Assembly (NCBI GenBank): GCA_035772405.1
Contig: JAYKKM010000310.1
Span: 429,001 to 493,000, forward strand
Source: Chrysogorgia sp. JL179-B06
Taxonomy: Eukaryota > Cnidaria > Anthozoa > Scleralcyonacea > Chrysogorgiidae
Reading direction: 5' to 3'
Length of the DNA stretch: 64,000 nucleotides
Below, piece by piece: positions 10,911 through 21,372 of the stretch; the stretch's first letter is position 1; every line of letters begins with the position of its first letter. The position numbers and the translations under genes are program-made. The notes under the pieces were generated by a model. That model ran no database searches, was not told the origin of the DNA, and saw only the letters and a list, made by a program, of their open reading frames with translations.

Positions 10911-11790
10911 ATGGCCTCATTCGTGACTCCCATGCCACCATTTGATCCAGATGAAGAAGCCGGTGGGATTCAAGTGCTTCGTTGGCGTACGTGGTTAGCG
11001 GACTTCAAGACATTCTTGAGTGCAAGCGACATTACTAACGAAACCCGCCAAAGAGCTTTGTTATTATATCAAGCTGGACCACGCATCAGAGAAATTTTTT
11101 GACAATTTCCATACCCGGGAGACAATGATTATATTTCTAAAGCAGAACAACTCCTTACCGAGTATTTTGAGCCACAAAAGAATCGCCTGTACGAAGTGTA
11201 CAAATTTAGACAAACCAAGCAAGGTGAGTCTGAAACCATAGATCAATTTTACATAAGGCTACGTTTGCTGTCGAAACAGGTGTTTCGACAGCAAACGTAG
11301 TGTGCGAAAACAGGCTATAAAAGATCCGAGTGCGGAAACAGGCTTTAAGAGATCCAAAATGTACATTGAAAGATTTGCTGCTCGAAGCGAGGCGTGAGGA
11401 AACTAGCAAGGTGCAAGCCGCAGATATTGAAAGCAAGCTAGAGGATGCGTTCACAAAACCTACTGAGAATATGGAAACGACGAAATCCAAGGCGAAATGT
11501 TTTAATTGCGGTGATTACCCTCATGTAACCCTGCAAAAGATAAAATTTGTAACAAGTGCGGGAAACGAAACCATTTTGCGCGCCAATGTTGCAGTGGGAG
11601 TCAAAGTTCATTTTCAAAACAACCCAAAACACGCAAGGATGTGCGACCCGTAAAAACAACAAATACGGATACTAGCAGCAATAGTGAAAATTCTGAATAT
11701 TGCTATGAAATCGATAACAAGCAAAAGAATCCGCAAACGAACATCTCATGAAAATGACAATTGATACAGGGTCAAGTATAAATGTAATTG
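10911..11790 (+). pseudogene. gag: gag and start of protease (gypsy)
   Basis: ATG 10911 opens a capsid-like frame (MASFVTPMPPFDPDEEAGG, LRWRTWLADFKTFLSA) interrupted by TGA at about 11100. The same frame continues with AEQLLTEYFEPQKNRLYEVY and IDQFYIRLRLLSKQ until a 42-bp palindrome at 11259. After frame changes come a first zinc knuckle (KCFNCGDYPH) and, in another frame, a second (KICNKCGKRNHFARQC). The retroviral-type aspartic protease motif TIDTGSSINVID appears at about 11755. All pieces are present in order but not in one frame. Confidence 0.75.
11259..11300. repeat. Perfect 20-bp inverted repeat with 2-nt centre
   Basis: CTACGTTTGCTGTCGAAACA is followed after GG by its exact reverse complement. 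It lies inside gag, where it replaces the expected continuation of the coding sequence, so it looks like a fold-back copying error rather than an original element. Confidence 0.9.
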
Positions 11791-12079
11791 ACTAGAAATA
11801 CGTGTACGAAACAACCCCTCGCAGGCTTACTGTTTGAGGCTTTAATATTGCCAAACTGAACAGATTTTCAAACTGCTTATTTTTTTGGCCCAAGTGGGAA
11901 AGTCTGCAAACACTAAATTGTCTCGCAGGCACGGTTAGAAACCAATTGTGTAACTCTTGATTATTGAAATTAATAATTAATTTTAATAATTATTAATTTA
12001 AATAATAATTTTATTAATTATATATTACATAATTAAAGTTAATTATGTCAGTTATGGTTTTAATAATAAATTTCAACAT

Positions 12080-12312
12080 GCATGTTTGCAGTAACAGTGG
12101 CATACTCTTAATGCATGTTTGCAGTAACAGTGGCATACGCATAATTTTACTCAAAGTACAATTGTATTCACGAGACTGCATAACCTTGTACATACATGTA
12201 CCCTACTGTAATAATGTAATCTGCATGTTCCTTATTGCCTAATTGTCAGTATAAGCAGATACATGTACCCTACTGTAATAATGTAATCTGCATGTTCCTT
12301 ATTGTCTAATTG
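12080..12312. repeat. Two tandem duplications
   Basis: The word CATGTTTGCAGTAACAGTGG occurs twice within 12080-12140. A block of about 70 bp containing TGTACCCTACTGTAATAATG and CTGCATGTTCCTTATTG occurs at about 12195 and again at about 12263. Confidence 0.8.
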
Positions 12313-13394
12313 TTAGTAGCAGATACCAAAAGATTGCATACCTAAATTTATCCTAGACCAAATTGATGTTTGTTAGAAAAATAAAAGTCTGATAAACCTT
12401 TTATTCTTTTAGAAGACTTCTGTTTCTTAACTTTTATTAATATTTAATATTATATAATTATGCACATTCATGTACCAGTATTTCAATGGTATTCAAGTAC
12501 CGGTAACACAATTTCAAAAATTGAAATGACAAAAGCCCATAATATACAACAAAGAACGATATTGCTTAATCTAATTATTTCACCAATATATATATATTAA
12601 TTCAGGATGAAATTCCTTTCAGCTGCTTCTTGTCAGTGGGGTGATACCAATTGTTTAATCCCAACATGTTCCCCTGACACAGTGTGTGTTAACCTACCCA
12701 ATTATACATTATACAGCATTTATCCTTCAAAAGCTGTGTAAAAATATACATTGAAAGCCTAGGACTGGCACTCACTGTCCAGGCCTACTATCCAGGACAA
12801 AGGTGAATTTAAACAGACACACTAAGCCATTGGCCAGAAGGGCATATGCCATAATATCAGATGAGCGTAAATGCTGATTGTTATAGCCAGTATGGTGTAT
12901 GTTTACACTATTAAAGTGAGTAAAATGTAAGCCAGGCCCAAGGTGGCATCCAGCCAGGTTGGTCCTAGTTAGTCCTATAGACTTGCAGTATAAATACAGC
13001 TATAATCTGTACTTTTTTACATCCTTACCACCAGTACTGGTACTCACTATATAGGCTAATTATCAAGTATTGCAATAATTCCATTGTGGATGAGGTTGCA
13101 AAGTGACCGAGCAAAACAATGGTGATGGATAATTTAAATAAAAGTATAAAATCTGCCATTCAAAATTTGTATTAACATTTGTTATTCTGCAATATTATAA
13201 TAAAGCACATAATTTATTGGTAATCTTATGTAAGGATCATTCAATTTCGAGCAAAAGCCCTTCAAAGGTCTGATTGGCGCTTTCTCGATATATCAACAAA
13301 CCGAAATTCAAATAATCGCTAACCCTATTAAAACTAACTTGGGTTGATGTTATAATAATTTTAAATTTCGGTTGCCATGACGACATGCCAAAAG

Positions 13395-13735
13395 TGAAAT
13401 GTTCCGACCACAATATCTTTTGAAGTACTAACTCTAAGAACTCATTCTACATATCTAATGAAAGCTTCATTAACAGCCTCTGACATACCTGCAAAAATAT
13501 TTTTGTAACTGATAGCTAACAGCTTGAAAAAAGCGACGACGCTTGGATTGGATTTGACAAACTCAGAGTAAATATTTTAGATATTCAGACGACCATATCT
13601 TTTGAACTACTAACTCTAGAAAATCATGCTATATATCAAATAAAAGCCTGAATAACATACTCGAACATGTTTGAAAACGATCTTTGTAACTGATTAACAG
13701 GTTTAAAAAACCGAAAACGGGTTTACCTTTAGTTT
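13395..13735. repeat. Diverged two-copy tandem repeat, about 165 bp
   Basis: Two blocks share the series ATATCTTTTGAA.TACTAACTCTA, TGTAACTGAT and a terminal TTTGAC in the same order and spacing, with many substitutions between them. Confidence 0.6.
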
Positions 13736-13929
13736 GACGCCACGTATAAAACTTGATTTACGAACTTGACATCTTCCGACGACGATATATTGCATTTTCA
13801 CGATCTTTTTGAACACAAATCTTCATTCACCGTATAACCCGACAAAACACGTACATGTACTTTTCTTTTACGGTTTCATTTTTTAAAAATATTAATTCAA
13901 ATGCAGATATTTATTATTTACCATATCTA

Positions 13930-14105
13930 GTTACCAGGGCCAAATTTTCCGATGCCGCGCAGGGCCGTTGATCTTGACTATATAAAAATAAACTGAAAGT
14001 GACTCTAACAAACGCCTTGAATCCCGTGATGAGGGACTACACGCCGGTCGATATTAGCACCCTCGCCCTCAGGCCGGCGCTTCGCACCGGGCGAGGGGAC
14101 AACAA
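13930..14105 (-). repeat. Dispersed repeat, copy 1
   Basis: Inverted relative to a copy at about 42852-43012. Shared landmarks are CGGAAAATTTGGCCCTGGT, GGTGCTAATATCGACCGGCG and the CCCCTCGCCCGG end. A partial third copy starts at 34137. Confidence 0.75.
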
Positions 14106-14109
14106 CACA

Positions 14110-16140
14110 TTCCGGAAACTACGAAATGTATCACTCAAACACACGTCCGTGAAGGCATATCCATTTAATTCCAAAACGCATGTTAAAATGGAAGGGAAAT
14201 TTCGCGCTCTACTAGAATCGAAACACAAGTTTACCGTGGCTACAATCTATGTAGCATCTGAGGACGGCGGTTGTTTATTAAGTTCCCAAACGGCACAAGA
14301 ACTCGGACTTGTAAGCCTTCACCTGAATAAGATAAACAAAGTCAAAGTTGAATCAAAGCCCGACGTCGATGAAACCGTCAGCGACAAAAACCTAAAAAAA
14401 TTCTAGATAAACACACGCCAGTGTTTCGCGGGCTGTGAAAATTAAAAGGTAAACAAATCGAACTTGCCATTGCGCAACCACAGAGACGTATACCATTCCA
14501 CCTACGGCCGAAAGTTGAGTGCGAGGTACAGAAATTAGAGCGAGAAGATATCATTGAAAAAGTTCCTGACAATACGCCAACAGAATGATTTTCTCCCGTG
14601 GTAGTTGTTCCTAAGCAAGATAACAACGTCCGACTGTGTGTTGATATGCGTGCCACAAATAAGGCCATCAAACGAACACGACACCCTATACCCACCATTG
14701 AAGCTGTTTCACTCAAACTCAATGGTGCCCGTGTATTTTCCAAACTCAACTTATCACAAGCATACCACCAGCTAGAGCTAAGTCCAACATCAATGGGAAT
14801 AACAACGTTCTGTACACACGTAGGTCTTTTCCGCTACAAAAGATTAAATTATGGAACTAACGCTGCGGCAGAGCTTTTCCAGCATGCTCTTCAGGAAACT
14901 TTGAAGGGGATCAAAGGTGTTAAAAACATTGCAGACGACATCATTGTGTTTGGACACACGCGAGAAGATCATGACCACGCTTCACCAAGAGATTAACCTC
15001 ACACTTAACTGTAAGAACTGGCATTTCTTACAAAAGAATCTTGAATTTTTTGGGCTCGTTTTACGAAAAATGGTATCAGCCCAGATCCAAAGAAGGTAGA
15101 TGCTTTTGCTAACACAGAACGACCTACAACAGTCAGCGCGGTGAGAAGTCTATTAGGCATGGCTAATTACAGTTATAAATTCATACCGAATTATGCAAGA
15201 ATACACGCTTCACATGGACATCTGAGCACCAAGAAGCATATGAGCAATCAAAGTATGCACTGATGAACGGTCCTGTGATGAGCCACTTTGACACATCGAA
15301 ACAAACATCAGTCCTAGTCGATGCAAGCCCAGTAGGTCTATCAGCCATACTAATGCAAAACGATTCAAAGGAAAATGCAGACCATGTCATCGCCTATGCA
15401 AGCCGTGCACTCTCGCCAGTAGAAGAACGGTACTCACAAACGGAAAAGGAAGCATTAGCAATCGTCTGGGGCATCGAACACTTTCACCTTTACCTATTTG
15501 GTTTAAGTTTTAACCTAATCACCGACCACAAACCATTGCAACTTATATACCATAATCCCCGTAGCAGACCACCAGCAAGAATCGATAGATGGTTTCTGCG
15601 ATTGCAACAATATGATTTCCAGGTTATCTACAAGCCAAGCTTAGTGTCAAACATGAAACATCAACACCCATCTGGCCACAAGGAAATTCCGAAGTGGAAG
15701 CATTCATGAAACCTCTGGGAAAAGCGATTAAAACAGCTCATTCCGAACATGGTAATTGGACCCAAGAACTCTCACGATTCCTCCTATCCTATCGCACTAC
15801 ACCACATTGCTCAACTAACATACCACCAGCACAACTCCTTTTCAACCGTCCAGTTAGAGGAACTTTACCCATGCTTAACCCCAAAGCTAAGGTGATAAAT
15901 AGACACAAAGAAGCTAGAGAGAATGACACAAAATCGAAAACCAAAGGAAGGGAATATGCAAACAAACGACGACAAGCGAAACCATCCAAGCTAAACGTAG
16001 GAGATGTTGTGATCCTGAAACAAAGAAAACAAAACAAATTCACAACAAAATTTGAATCGACACCATACACAGTAATTGAATGCAAAGGAACCAGAATAGT
16101 TGCAGAAAACCAAAAGCACCGAGTAACAAGAAATGCATAA
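14110..16140 (+). pseudogene. pol: pol remnant (protease C-term, RT, RNase H, integrase C-term)
   Basis: Protease tail: FTVATIYVASEDGGCLLS (about 14230) and AQELGL. RT: VVVVPKQDNNVRLCVDMR (14595), then FSKLNLSQAYHQL (about 14738), where the usual first catalytic Asp of the KLDLS-type motif reads Asn, and NIADDIIVFG (about 14925) with the Asp pair intact. RNase H: SVLVDASPVGLSAILM (about 15310), EKEALAIVWGIEHF and ITDHKPL. Right after IYKPSLVSN (about 15640) the sequence jumps to STPIWPQGNSEVEAFMKPL, the end of the integrase core with its Glu, so the zinc-binding domain and both integrase Asp residues are deleted. A basic integrase tail ends at 16140. Stops and frameshifts occur at about 14450, 14588, 14990 and 15100. 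Confidence 0.85.
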
Positions 16141-16416
16141 TTTTTCAAAAAAATTAAAGAGGGGGCAAAAGAGGCAGATGAAGAAGAATACAGCAACCCT
16201 AAAGATGTAGAATTGCAACCCTAAAGATGTAGAATTACAACAAAGAGAGAATGTAGAATTACCACAGAGAGAGAATGATGAAGTTCATGTACCTGAAGTA
16301 AGATGGTCAACGAGAAGAAGAGTACAAACTGAACAATATGGTAACCCACTTAACTCTGACCTAGTTATTAGATAGAACAGGCCGAACAGTTACAATAAAA
16401 AGACAGTAGTGAAATG

Positions 16417-16417
16417 A

Positions 16418-16443
<26 letters not shown>
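16417..16443. repeat. TA microsatellite
   Basis: Pure TA repeat just upstream of the gypsy polypurine tract. Confidence 0.9.
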
Positions 16444-16448
<5 letters not shown>

Positions 16449-16502
16449 GTTCATATTCTATGTTCTAGCATAAGTGAAATTCACATTTTTTAGTTAGAGG
16501 GA

Positions 16503-16625
16503 TGTAGTGACGTCGTCATCACTTACTATAAGTGATGATGCAATCAGGGATGATTGTACATATCGTAGTGAAGGAGTGTAGACCAGAGATGTATATATAG
16601 AAACAAAGAGATTCAAAACATAACA
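16503..16625 (+). repeat. 3' LTR of the gypsy element
   Basis: 123 bp, nearly identical to 10758-10880, followed by CATAT, the same five bases that precede the 5' LTR. Confidence 0.9.
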
Positions 16626-16630
16626 CATAT

Positions 16631-17085
16631 GAGCCTCCAAAATTCAATATGATGGTTTGTAGCGATTATTGTAAAAACCTTTGCATCCAGGGCAACTGCC
16701 TTTTCCATGCATAGTCCATGTTTGAGTGTCAGAATGCATGAAGCTAAGTTACAGAAAAACAGAACAAAGCAATATGAGCATTAGATATGTACATTTGGTT
16801 CCTGAAGGATGGAGGGGTCCCAATCCCATTAATAGATGGTCATTTTAGCCAAATCCTAGCACAATGATGGTGTTTAAGTAAAATTAAAATTCTCAATAAT
16901 CATTTAATAATAATTCATGAAGAAAACCCAAATCCGATTTTCCCCGCCATTCAGGATCCTCTACATGGAAGTTGTTGAGACTTTGTAATATGAAAACAGA
17001 TACAAAATATGCAATACACACCCTCACAATACTTCACAATACTCTTAGGAAAAGGATTAAGGTGGGGGGTTAGGATTAGAAAAAC
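16631..17085. other. No recognised gene
   Basis: No exon or repeat I can name; AT-rich with short purine runs. Confidence 0.5.
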
Positions 17086-17087
17086 AC

Positions 17088-17764
17088 TTAAGGTAAACCC
17101 CTGGGTTGGATTAATGGTTGGATTAGGGTGTCTATTTTAATATAACGAAGTTTTACCAATTGGTGTGCGAAACATGACAATACTACCAGAGGTCGTAGGT
17201 CGGTCTGCAATTTCGCAATTCTCTCGAGGATTTTCTGCCAGGGACTTAGCTGCATATGTTTTTGATTGGTCTGCGATTTCGGATGGATGTCATTGTTGAG
17301 GAGTAGATGGTATGGAAGGAACGTCTGCCTCGCGTTGTTCATGCTCCGCCTGTTTTGCAGTCGACTGACACGACCGAAACTGTTTGAGCTGACACACGGA
17401 GGACGCAACGGACGTCTATCAATTGGAGATTGATATTTGCGCAAGGAATATTCGTCATCAGAGTCATTGTACATGAATGTCCTTGCCCGCCTCTTTCTGG
17501 CCAAATATTTGTTGTTGAATTCGACTGCGAAGCTGTGATGAATGGGAGATGCGCCTGCAGTTGCACTGATTTTAGTTTCCAAGCCTGCATACCGTATGCC
17601 TTTGAATTTGTGTGACTGAAAAAGCTTTTTATTTTCCTGGTTGGCAATTGTCGTGTCTTCGTACCATTATTTGTCCTTATCGATGATGGCGATATTGTTG
17701 TTAATTTCATGAACCACCCAGCCCAGTCCATGCAATCATCGTACAGTTTCACATCTGTAACCAT
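17088..17764 (-). pseudogene. Unknown protein remnant
   Basis: Two minus-strand frames overlap. One gives LYDDCMDWAGWFMKL near 17730; another, after one stop, gives WYEDTTIANQENKKLFQSHK, RYAGLETKISATAGASPI and an Arg-rich stretch (YLARKRRARTFMYNDSDD), then a Pro/Arg/Ser-rich tail. The reading needs one frame change and one stop suppression. The basic-acidic patch could bind nucleic acid, but I do not recognise a family. It lies directly downstream (minus strand) of the duplicated coiled-coil unit. Confidence 0.35.
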
Positions 17765-18682
17765 CCAGCCGCCCTACAATATGGTCTTATAAGTCCACTA
17801 GAACGAGTTGCGTGTTGCCTGTTATGCAGCACAAATTTTGCAACTTTTTGTCTTTGACAAGGCTCTATAAAATCGAGAGCGCCGCTTTACCGAGACAAGT
17901 CGAACAAGTTGGTGAACAAATATTTTGAAAGGTATACCAGAATATATATTGACGAAAACACCAGACAAGGAGCTTTATGCTCGCTAAAAAAAGACAAAAT
18001 CGTTCATAAAATTCCAGATATGTGTTAAAGATTATTAACATATCAGTTTGTGTTTGTTTCCTGTAAATAAAACGGCTAGTAGTTCAGTTTTGGAAAACGG
18101 CCTGACAAACAATTGTCAACATCATGCATCAGCGGATGTACTTGGTTCTCCTGAACTGGCTGAAGCTTTGTTTTGAGCTTTAATCCAACGGTTTTCTATT
18201 CGCTTTTTCCTAGCCTGTGTCGATTTCGTAGTTGCATCTTGAGCTCGCTTAAGTTCTGTATAGGCACCATCTAGCATTGTCTTCTTTCTGTTGTATTGGG
18301 TAGTTAATGACTGCCTTTCTATTTTGGACTTTGCTTTATCAAAATTTTCTCAACATTGCATTATTGCCTTTAATGCCTTGTCTACACTTTCGACAATAGC
18401 ATGGGCAGCTGCCATTCTTTCTAGATTCTTTGGGATCGTTTCTTTTTTCTGTGAACCTGATTTGGTTGAAACGTTATCCTCTTTGGTTTGCATCTTCGTT
18501 TTCAATAAATGATGTCTTGCGCAGTGTCCAGGAGACATCAATCATTCCCATTAAGGTAGTCTTATCAAGCTTAAATGTTCTTTATTCTTTGCCAACTGCT
18601 CCGCCTTTTCGTTAGAAAATCGTCTTTTCTTCTCTACCTCGGAATTTGCAGAGGCGATTTCTTGATTAGAATAAATCTTTAA
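17743..18682. repeat. Duplicated unit, copy B (truncated at TTAA)
   Basis: Closely matches 4350-5172. It carries about 110 bp extra (around 17925-18035) and ends at TTAA 18679-18682. From 18683 the sequence (AGGGCCTCTTCACCC) has no counterpart in copy A. Confidence 0.8.
18165..18660 (-). pseudogene. Coiled-coil protein, copy B
   Basis: The frame is the counterpart of 4645-5256: KEDNVSTKSGSQKKETIPKN, RMAAAHAIVESVDKALKA, then the same TGA after MQC. Beyond the stop, in frame, are ENFDKAKSKIERQSLTTQYN, RKKTMLDGAYTELKRAQD and RKKRIENRWIKAQNKAS down to about 18165. A frameshift near 18580 separates the N-terminal part. Because both copies share the stop, the unit was already broken, or was read differently, before duplication. 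Confidence 0.45.
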
Positions 18683-18879
18683 AGGGCCTCTTCACCCAAA
18701 ATTTTTTATTTGATTACTAAATAGAGTTTGGTTCGTAGAGTTTATTGCTGATTTTTTTTTTAATTTGGATAAATATTCGCGTCTCTACGGCAATTTAAAG
18801 TTTGACCGCGCGTGTGCACTTAATTCCGCCATGACAGTTGGCGTGTGGCGTCAAGACTGGAACACCTTGCAGAGCGTGA

Positions 18880-18887
18880 TATATAAA
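18880..18887 (+). promoter_or_regulatory. Likely TATA box of the P2X7-type gene
   Basis: TATATAAA lies 31 bases before ATG 18918 with no other TATA-like word nearby on the GC-richer segment 18790-18870. Such a short distance would give a very short 5' UTR. Confidence 0.45.
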
Positions 18888-18917
18888 CACACTTGAATAC
18901 GAAGGAGAAGTTTTATA

Positions 18918-20470
18918 ATGAGCTCAATATATTTGGACTCTGAATTCATTTCCGACTCGGAAAGCTCGGAATTTTCTTGCTACGAGCAAGAAGCGGAGTC
19001 ACAATCCGTAGAACAGACCTTAAGTTCAAGTGATTTGTCGACCGAAGACGAAGCTGATGCTTATGGAAACGATCCCATAGCACAACCAGAATGGACAGCT
19101 AACTACGAAGTAGAGATGCAAGAAGTGGAAATGCTGGAACAGATGCTAAAGGACCAGCTAGATGGATCGATACAGCTAAATGAATGGTAAATATTGTTAC
19201 AGATGGTTCAGCAAACCGTCGTTTGTCCAAGCAATTTAGCTTTGTCATTTGTGTATATAAAAGATAGCACTCTAGATTAGTCAAGCCGAGGGCGAAGGCT
19301 CGAAGCTTTGTCAACTCAAACTGTGCTCATGCATATTATACTGTATAATATAATATAATATTAAATATACTGTAAGATTCAAATAGCATATAACAACATT
19401 TCTAAAATTATAGGTGCACATTGTGATGTAACATCCTTACAGAATCACAGTGAATGCTATTGCTGTCAGGAATTAGATGGTTGTATGAAATCAATACAAA
19501 GTGACCTCGTCGCACAAGATATTGGTGAGGGAGTTCAACTTAGTTGTATCACAGAGCATCCAGGATTTTCTCCAGTTTGTCTAGAAAAGTGGAGCCTTAG
19601 GTTGGCATCTTCAAAATATAAAACAACAGCGAAACACAAGTATATTCAAACTGGATCTGAAGAAAGGTAGGATACATTATTGCCAATAACAATTTAAAGA
19701 TACATTATTTCAAACACCATTTGGGGTACGACTCTGAGTGAACTCACTTTGCTATGGCAATTATTTGCATCATGGCTATAAAGACAGCAAAAATATTTAT
19801 TTTTATTCTAGCTAACCTTGTTTTTATTTCACTAAATTGTAAATTGTCATCATTCAACCAACTTCTAATCCCAGACAATTCACCATAAAGACAGGCAATC
19901 CAAAATACTACTGATATTAATAACTTTTTAAATGAAAATATGTATATACTATAGACTGAAATTTGTTAAAATTAACATTTAGGTGATGATTTGGCTGATC
20001 ATCCAACCACAAAATTCAGAAACAATGTATTTTCCAAAAATATTAAATACAAAAAGAAACATAACACCTTCTTTGTCAAAATTTGATTGAGACAAATGCA
20101 AGATTGATTTTGTGATATTTCAACTCTATTTTAAAGTTATTGTCAAACCTAATGATAATTAGAAAGATTAGGTTTGACAATGACCCCAAAATAGAGTTCA
20201 AATAACCAAAATCTGCCTTGTCTTGTTTTCTAAAATCAAATCTTATGCAGATTATTTTATAAACATTACTTCAAGATTATATGAAATCTGTGTTTTTTCT
20301 ATAACAGGTTCTTACAAAGTGTTTCGTACAGAGAATTCTGTAGGCTTGTGTATGGGATAATGGGAAAAGCAAGAATACCTCTACCGTCATGTGCCTATAC
20401 ATTGATCAGAAAAAAGTTCCCTGTAAACAACGATGAAAGCTTTTCTGGGTTTGAACTTGATGAGGACTAG
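18918..20470 (+). CDS. P2X7-type cytoplasmic ballast-domain protein, 3 exons (one frame break)
   Basis: Exons 18918-19186, 19414-19666 and 20308-20470, all with GT-AG introns. Exon 1 is acidic and Ser-rich (SESSEFSCYEQEAESQ). Exons 2-3 carry a Cys-rich module: SECYCCQELDGC, CITEHPGFSPVCLEKW, then SYREFCRLVYGIMGK, RIPLPSCAYTLIRKKFP and SGFELDED before the stop. This order (W-C-x-C, E-C-x-C-C, HPGF.PVCL.KW, YR.F.R..YG..G, PSC...IR..FP, Y/SGF) is that of the zinc-binding C-terminal domain of vertebrate P2X7 receptors, which also occurs alone in many invertebrate genes. Exon 2/3 joins in frame. The exon 1/2 join preserves Trp-Cys but needs a one-base shift right after it, so the copy may be inactive or carry a sequence error. 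No P2X channel part is present. Confidence 0.7.
20099..20220. repeat. Hairpin element in the second intron
   Basis: CAAGATTGATTTTG ... ATTGTCAAACCTAAT is mirrored by ATTAGGTTTGACAAT ... CAAAATCTGCCTTG, with AACTCTATTTT / AAAATAGAGTT in between. Arms of about 50 bp surround a short centre. Confidence 0.75.
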
Positions 20471-21372
20471 TAGTGGTAATAACATAAAAATCACATAATA
20501 TTAACAGTTATGGCTTAATGCGTGTGTCATCGGCTTCCCTCACCCTGGGGACCACGGGCAATAGTGGGGCCTTTGCAAAAACTTAATTCCACAGTATTTC
20601 CCCACCCCACGGGCTATATTATTTTGCAAAGTCCCCACCCCCATGTCCCCACCAGTAATATTTGCATTTATAACATGTTTGAAAGAAAAACAGCAATGCT
20701 ACAAGTTCCAATAATTTAATTTTGAATAAATACTCTTAACAGGGAGATAGTCCCCTCCCTATATGTGGTATTTCCTCATTAATTTTAAACTAAACAATTT
20801 CCTCAAAATGTATACCTGTGGCAGCTACCTGCCATAGTATATTGCAAAAGTGTTGCACAGTATTGAAATATATTAGATGTTTGGTTGACATTAAAAGCAT
20901 AAACACTAAATTTGAAAATTAACAAAACAAAGTTTGACCAATCCTATGCAAAATGTTAGGCAAAATAAGCAGATTTTTGACTCAATAAAAACTTTTATGA
21001 TTAGGGCCCGTCAGACTTAACTCGGTTTGTTTATTTTGAAAGTGAGTATCTAATACATGTAATTTAACCATAGTCAAGTAAGTCAACTACAGTACCATGT
21101 GAAACTGGTTGTTTGGTCATAATGAAAGTACAAAACAATAGAAAACAATCACTTGCTTATGAAGTCCCTTCATTTCCCCTGAGGTGTAGGGCAATGGCAG
21201 CACAAAGCCCCCACATTTCTCCCACATCTCGGGTAAAAATTACAGTACATTCAAAGTCCCTACAAAGTCATCAAATTGCCCCACCACAGCCCGAGGTCCC
21301 CATTGTGGGAGAAGCCAATGACACACACATAATTTCCTCTTGTCAATTCAGTGGCAGGCCATAGGATTATAT
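20471..21372. other. Shared 3' intergenic stretch between convergent genes
   Basis: About 900 bp between the plus-strand stop at 20470 and the minus-strand stop at 21373. It contains pyrimidine/purine-rich stretches with CCCCACC words but no exon I can support. Confidence 0.5.

Larger units (their letters stand above)
11835..14105. other. Foreign insertion splitting the gypsy protease
   Basis: Protease coding stops near 11800-11830 and resumes near 14120 (SLKHTSVKAYPFNSK). The 2.3 kb between holds no gene. It contains tandem duplications (12080-12310; 13395-13735), AT-rich sequence and, at its right end, a copy of a dispersed repeat (13930-14105). The exact left boundary is unclear. Confidence 0.55.
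10758..16625 (+). mobile_element. Ty3/gypsy LTR retrotransposon, defective
   Basis: Two 123-bp LTRs (10758-10880 and 16503-16625) begin TGTAGTGACG and end CATAACA. The five bases CATAT flank both ends (10753-10757, 16626-16630), the expected target-site duplication. Directly inside the 5' LTR, TGGCGACGAG (about 10882) fits a tRNA primer-binding site; AGAGGGA just before the 3' LTR is a short polypurine tract. Order is gag, protease, RT, RNase H, integrase, the Ty3/gypsy order. It is dead: a stop in gag, several frameshifts, a foreign insertion in protease (about 11.84-14.10 kb) and deletion of the integrase core. Confidence 0.9.

Noticed and set aside
18918..20470. Full P2X receptor channel gene
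   Set aside because: Only the Cys-rich cytoplasmic module is present; there are no transmembrane helices or ectodomain exons.
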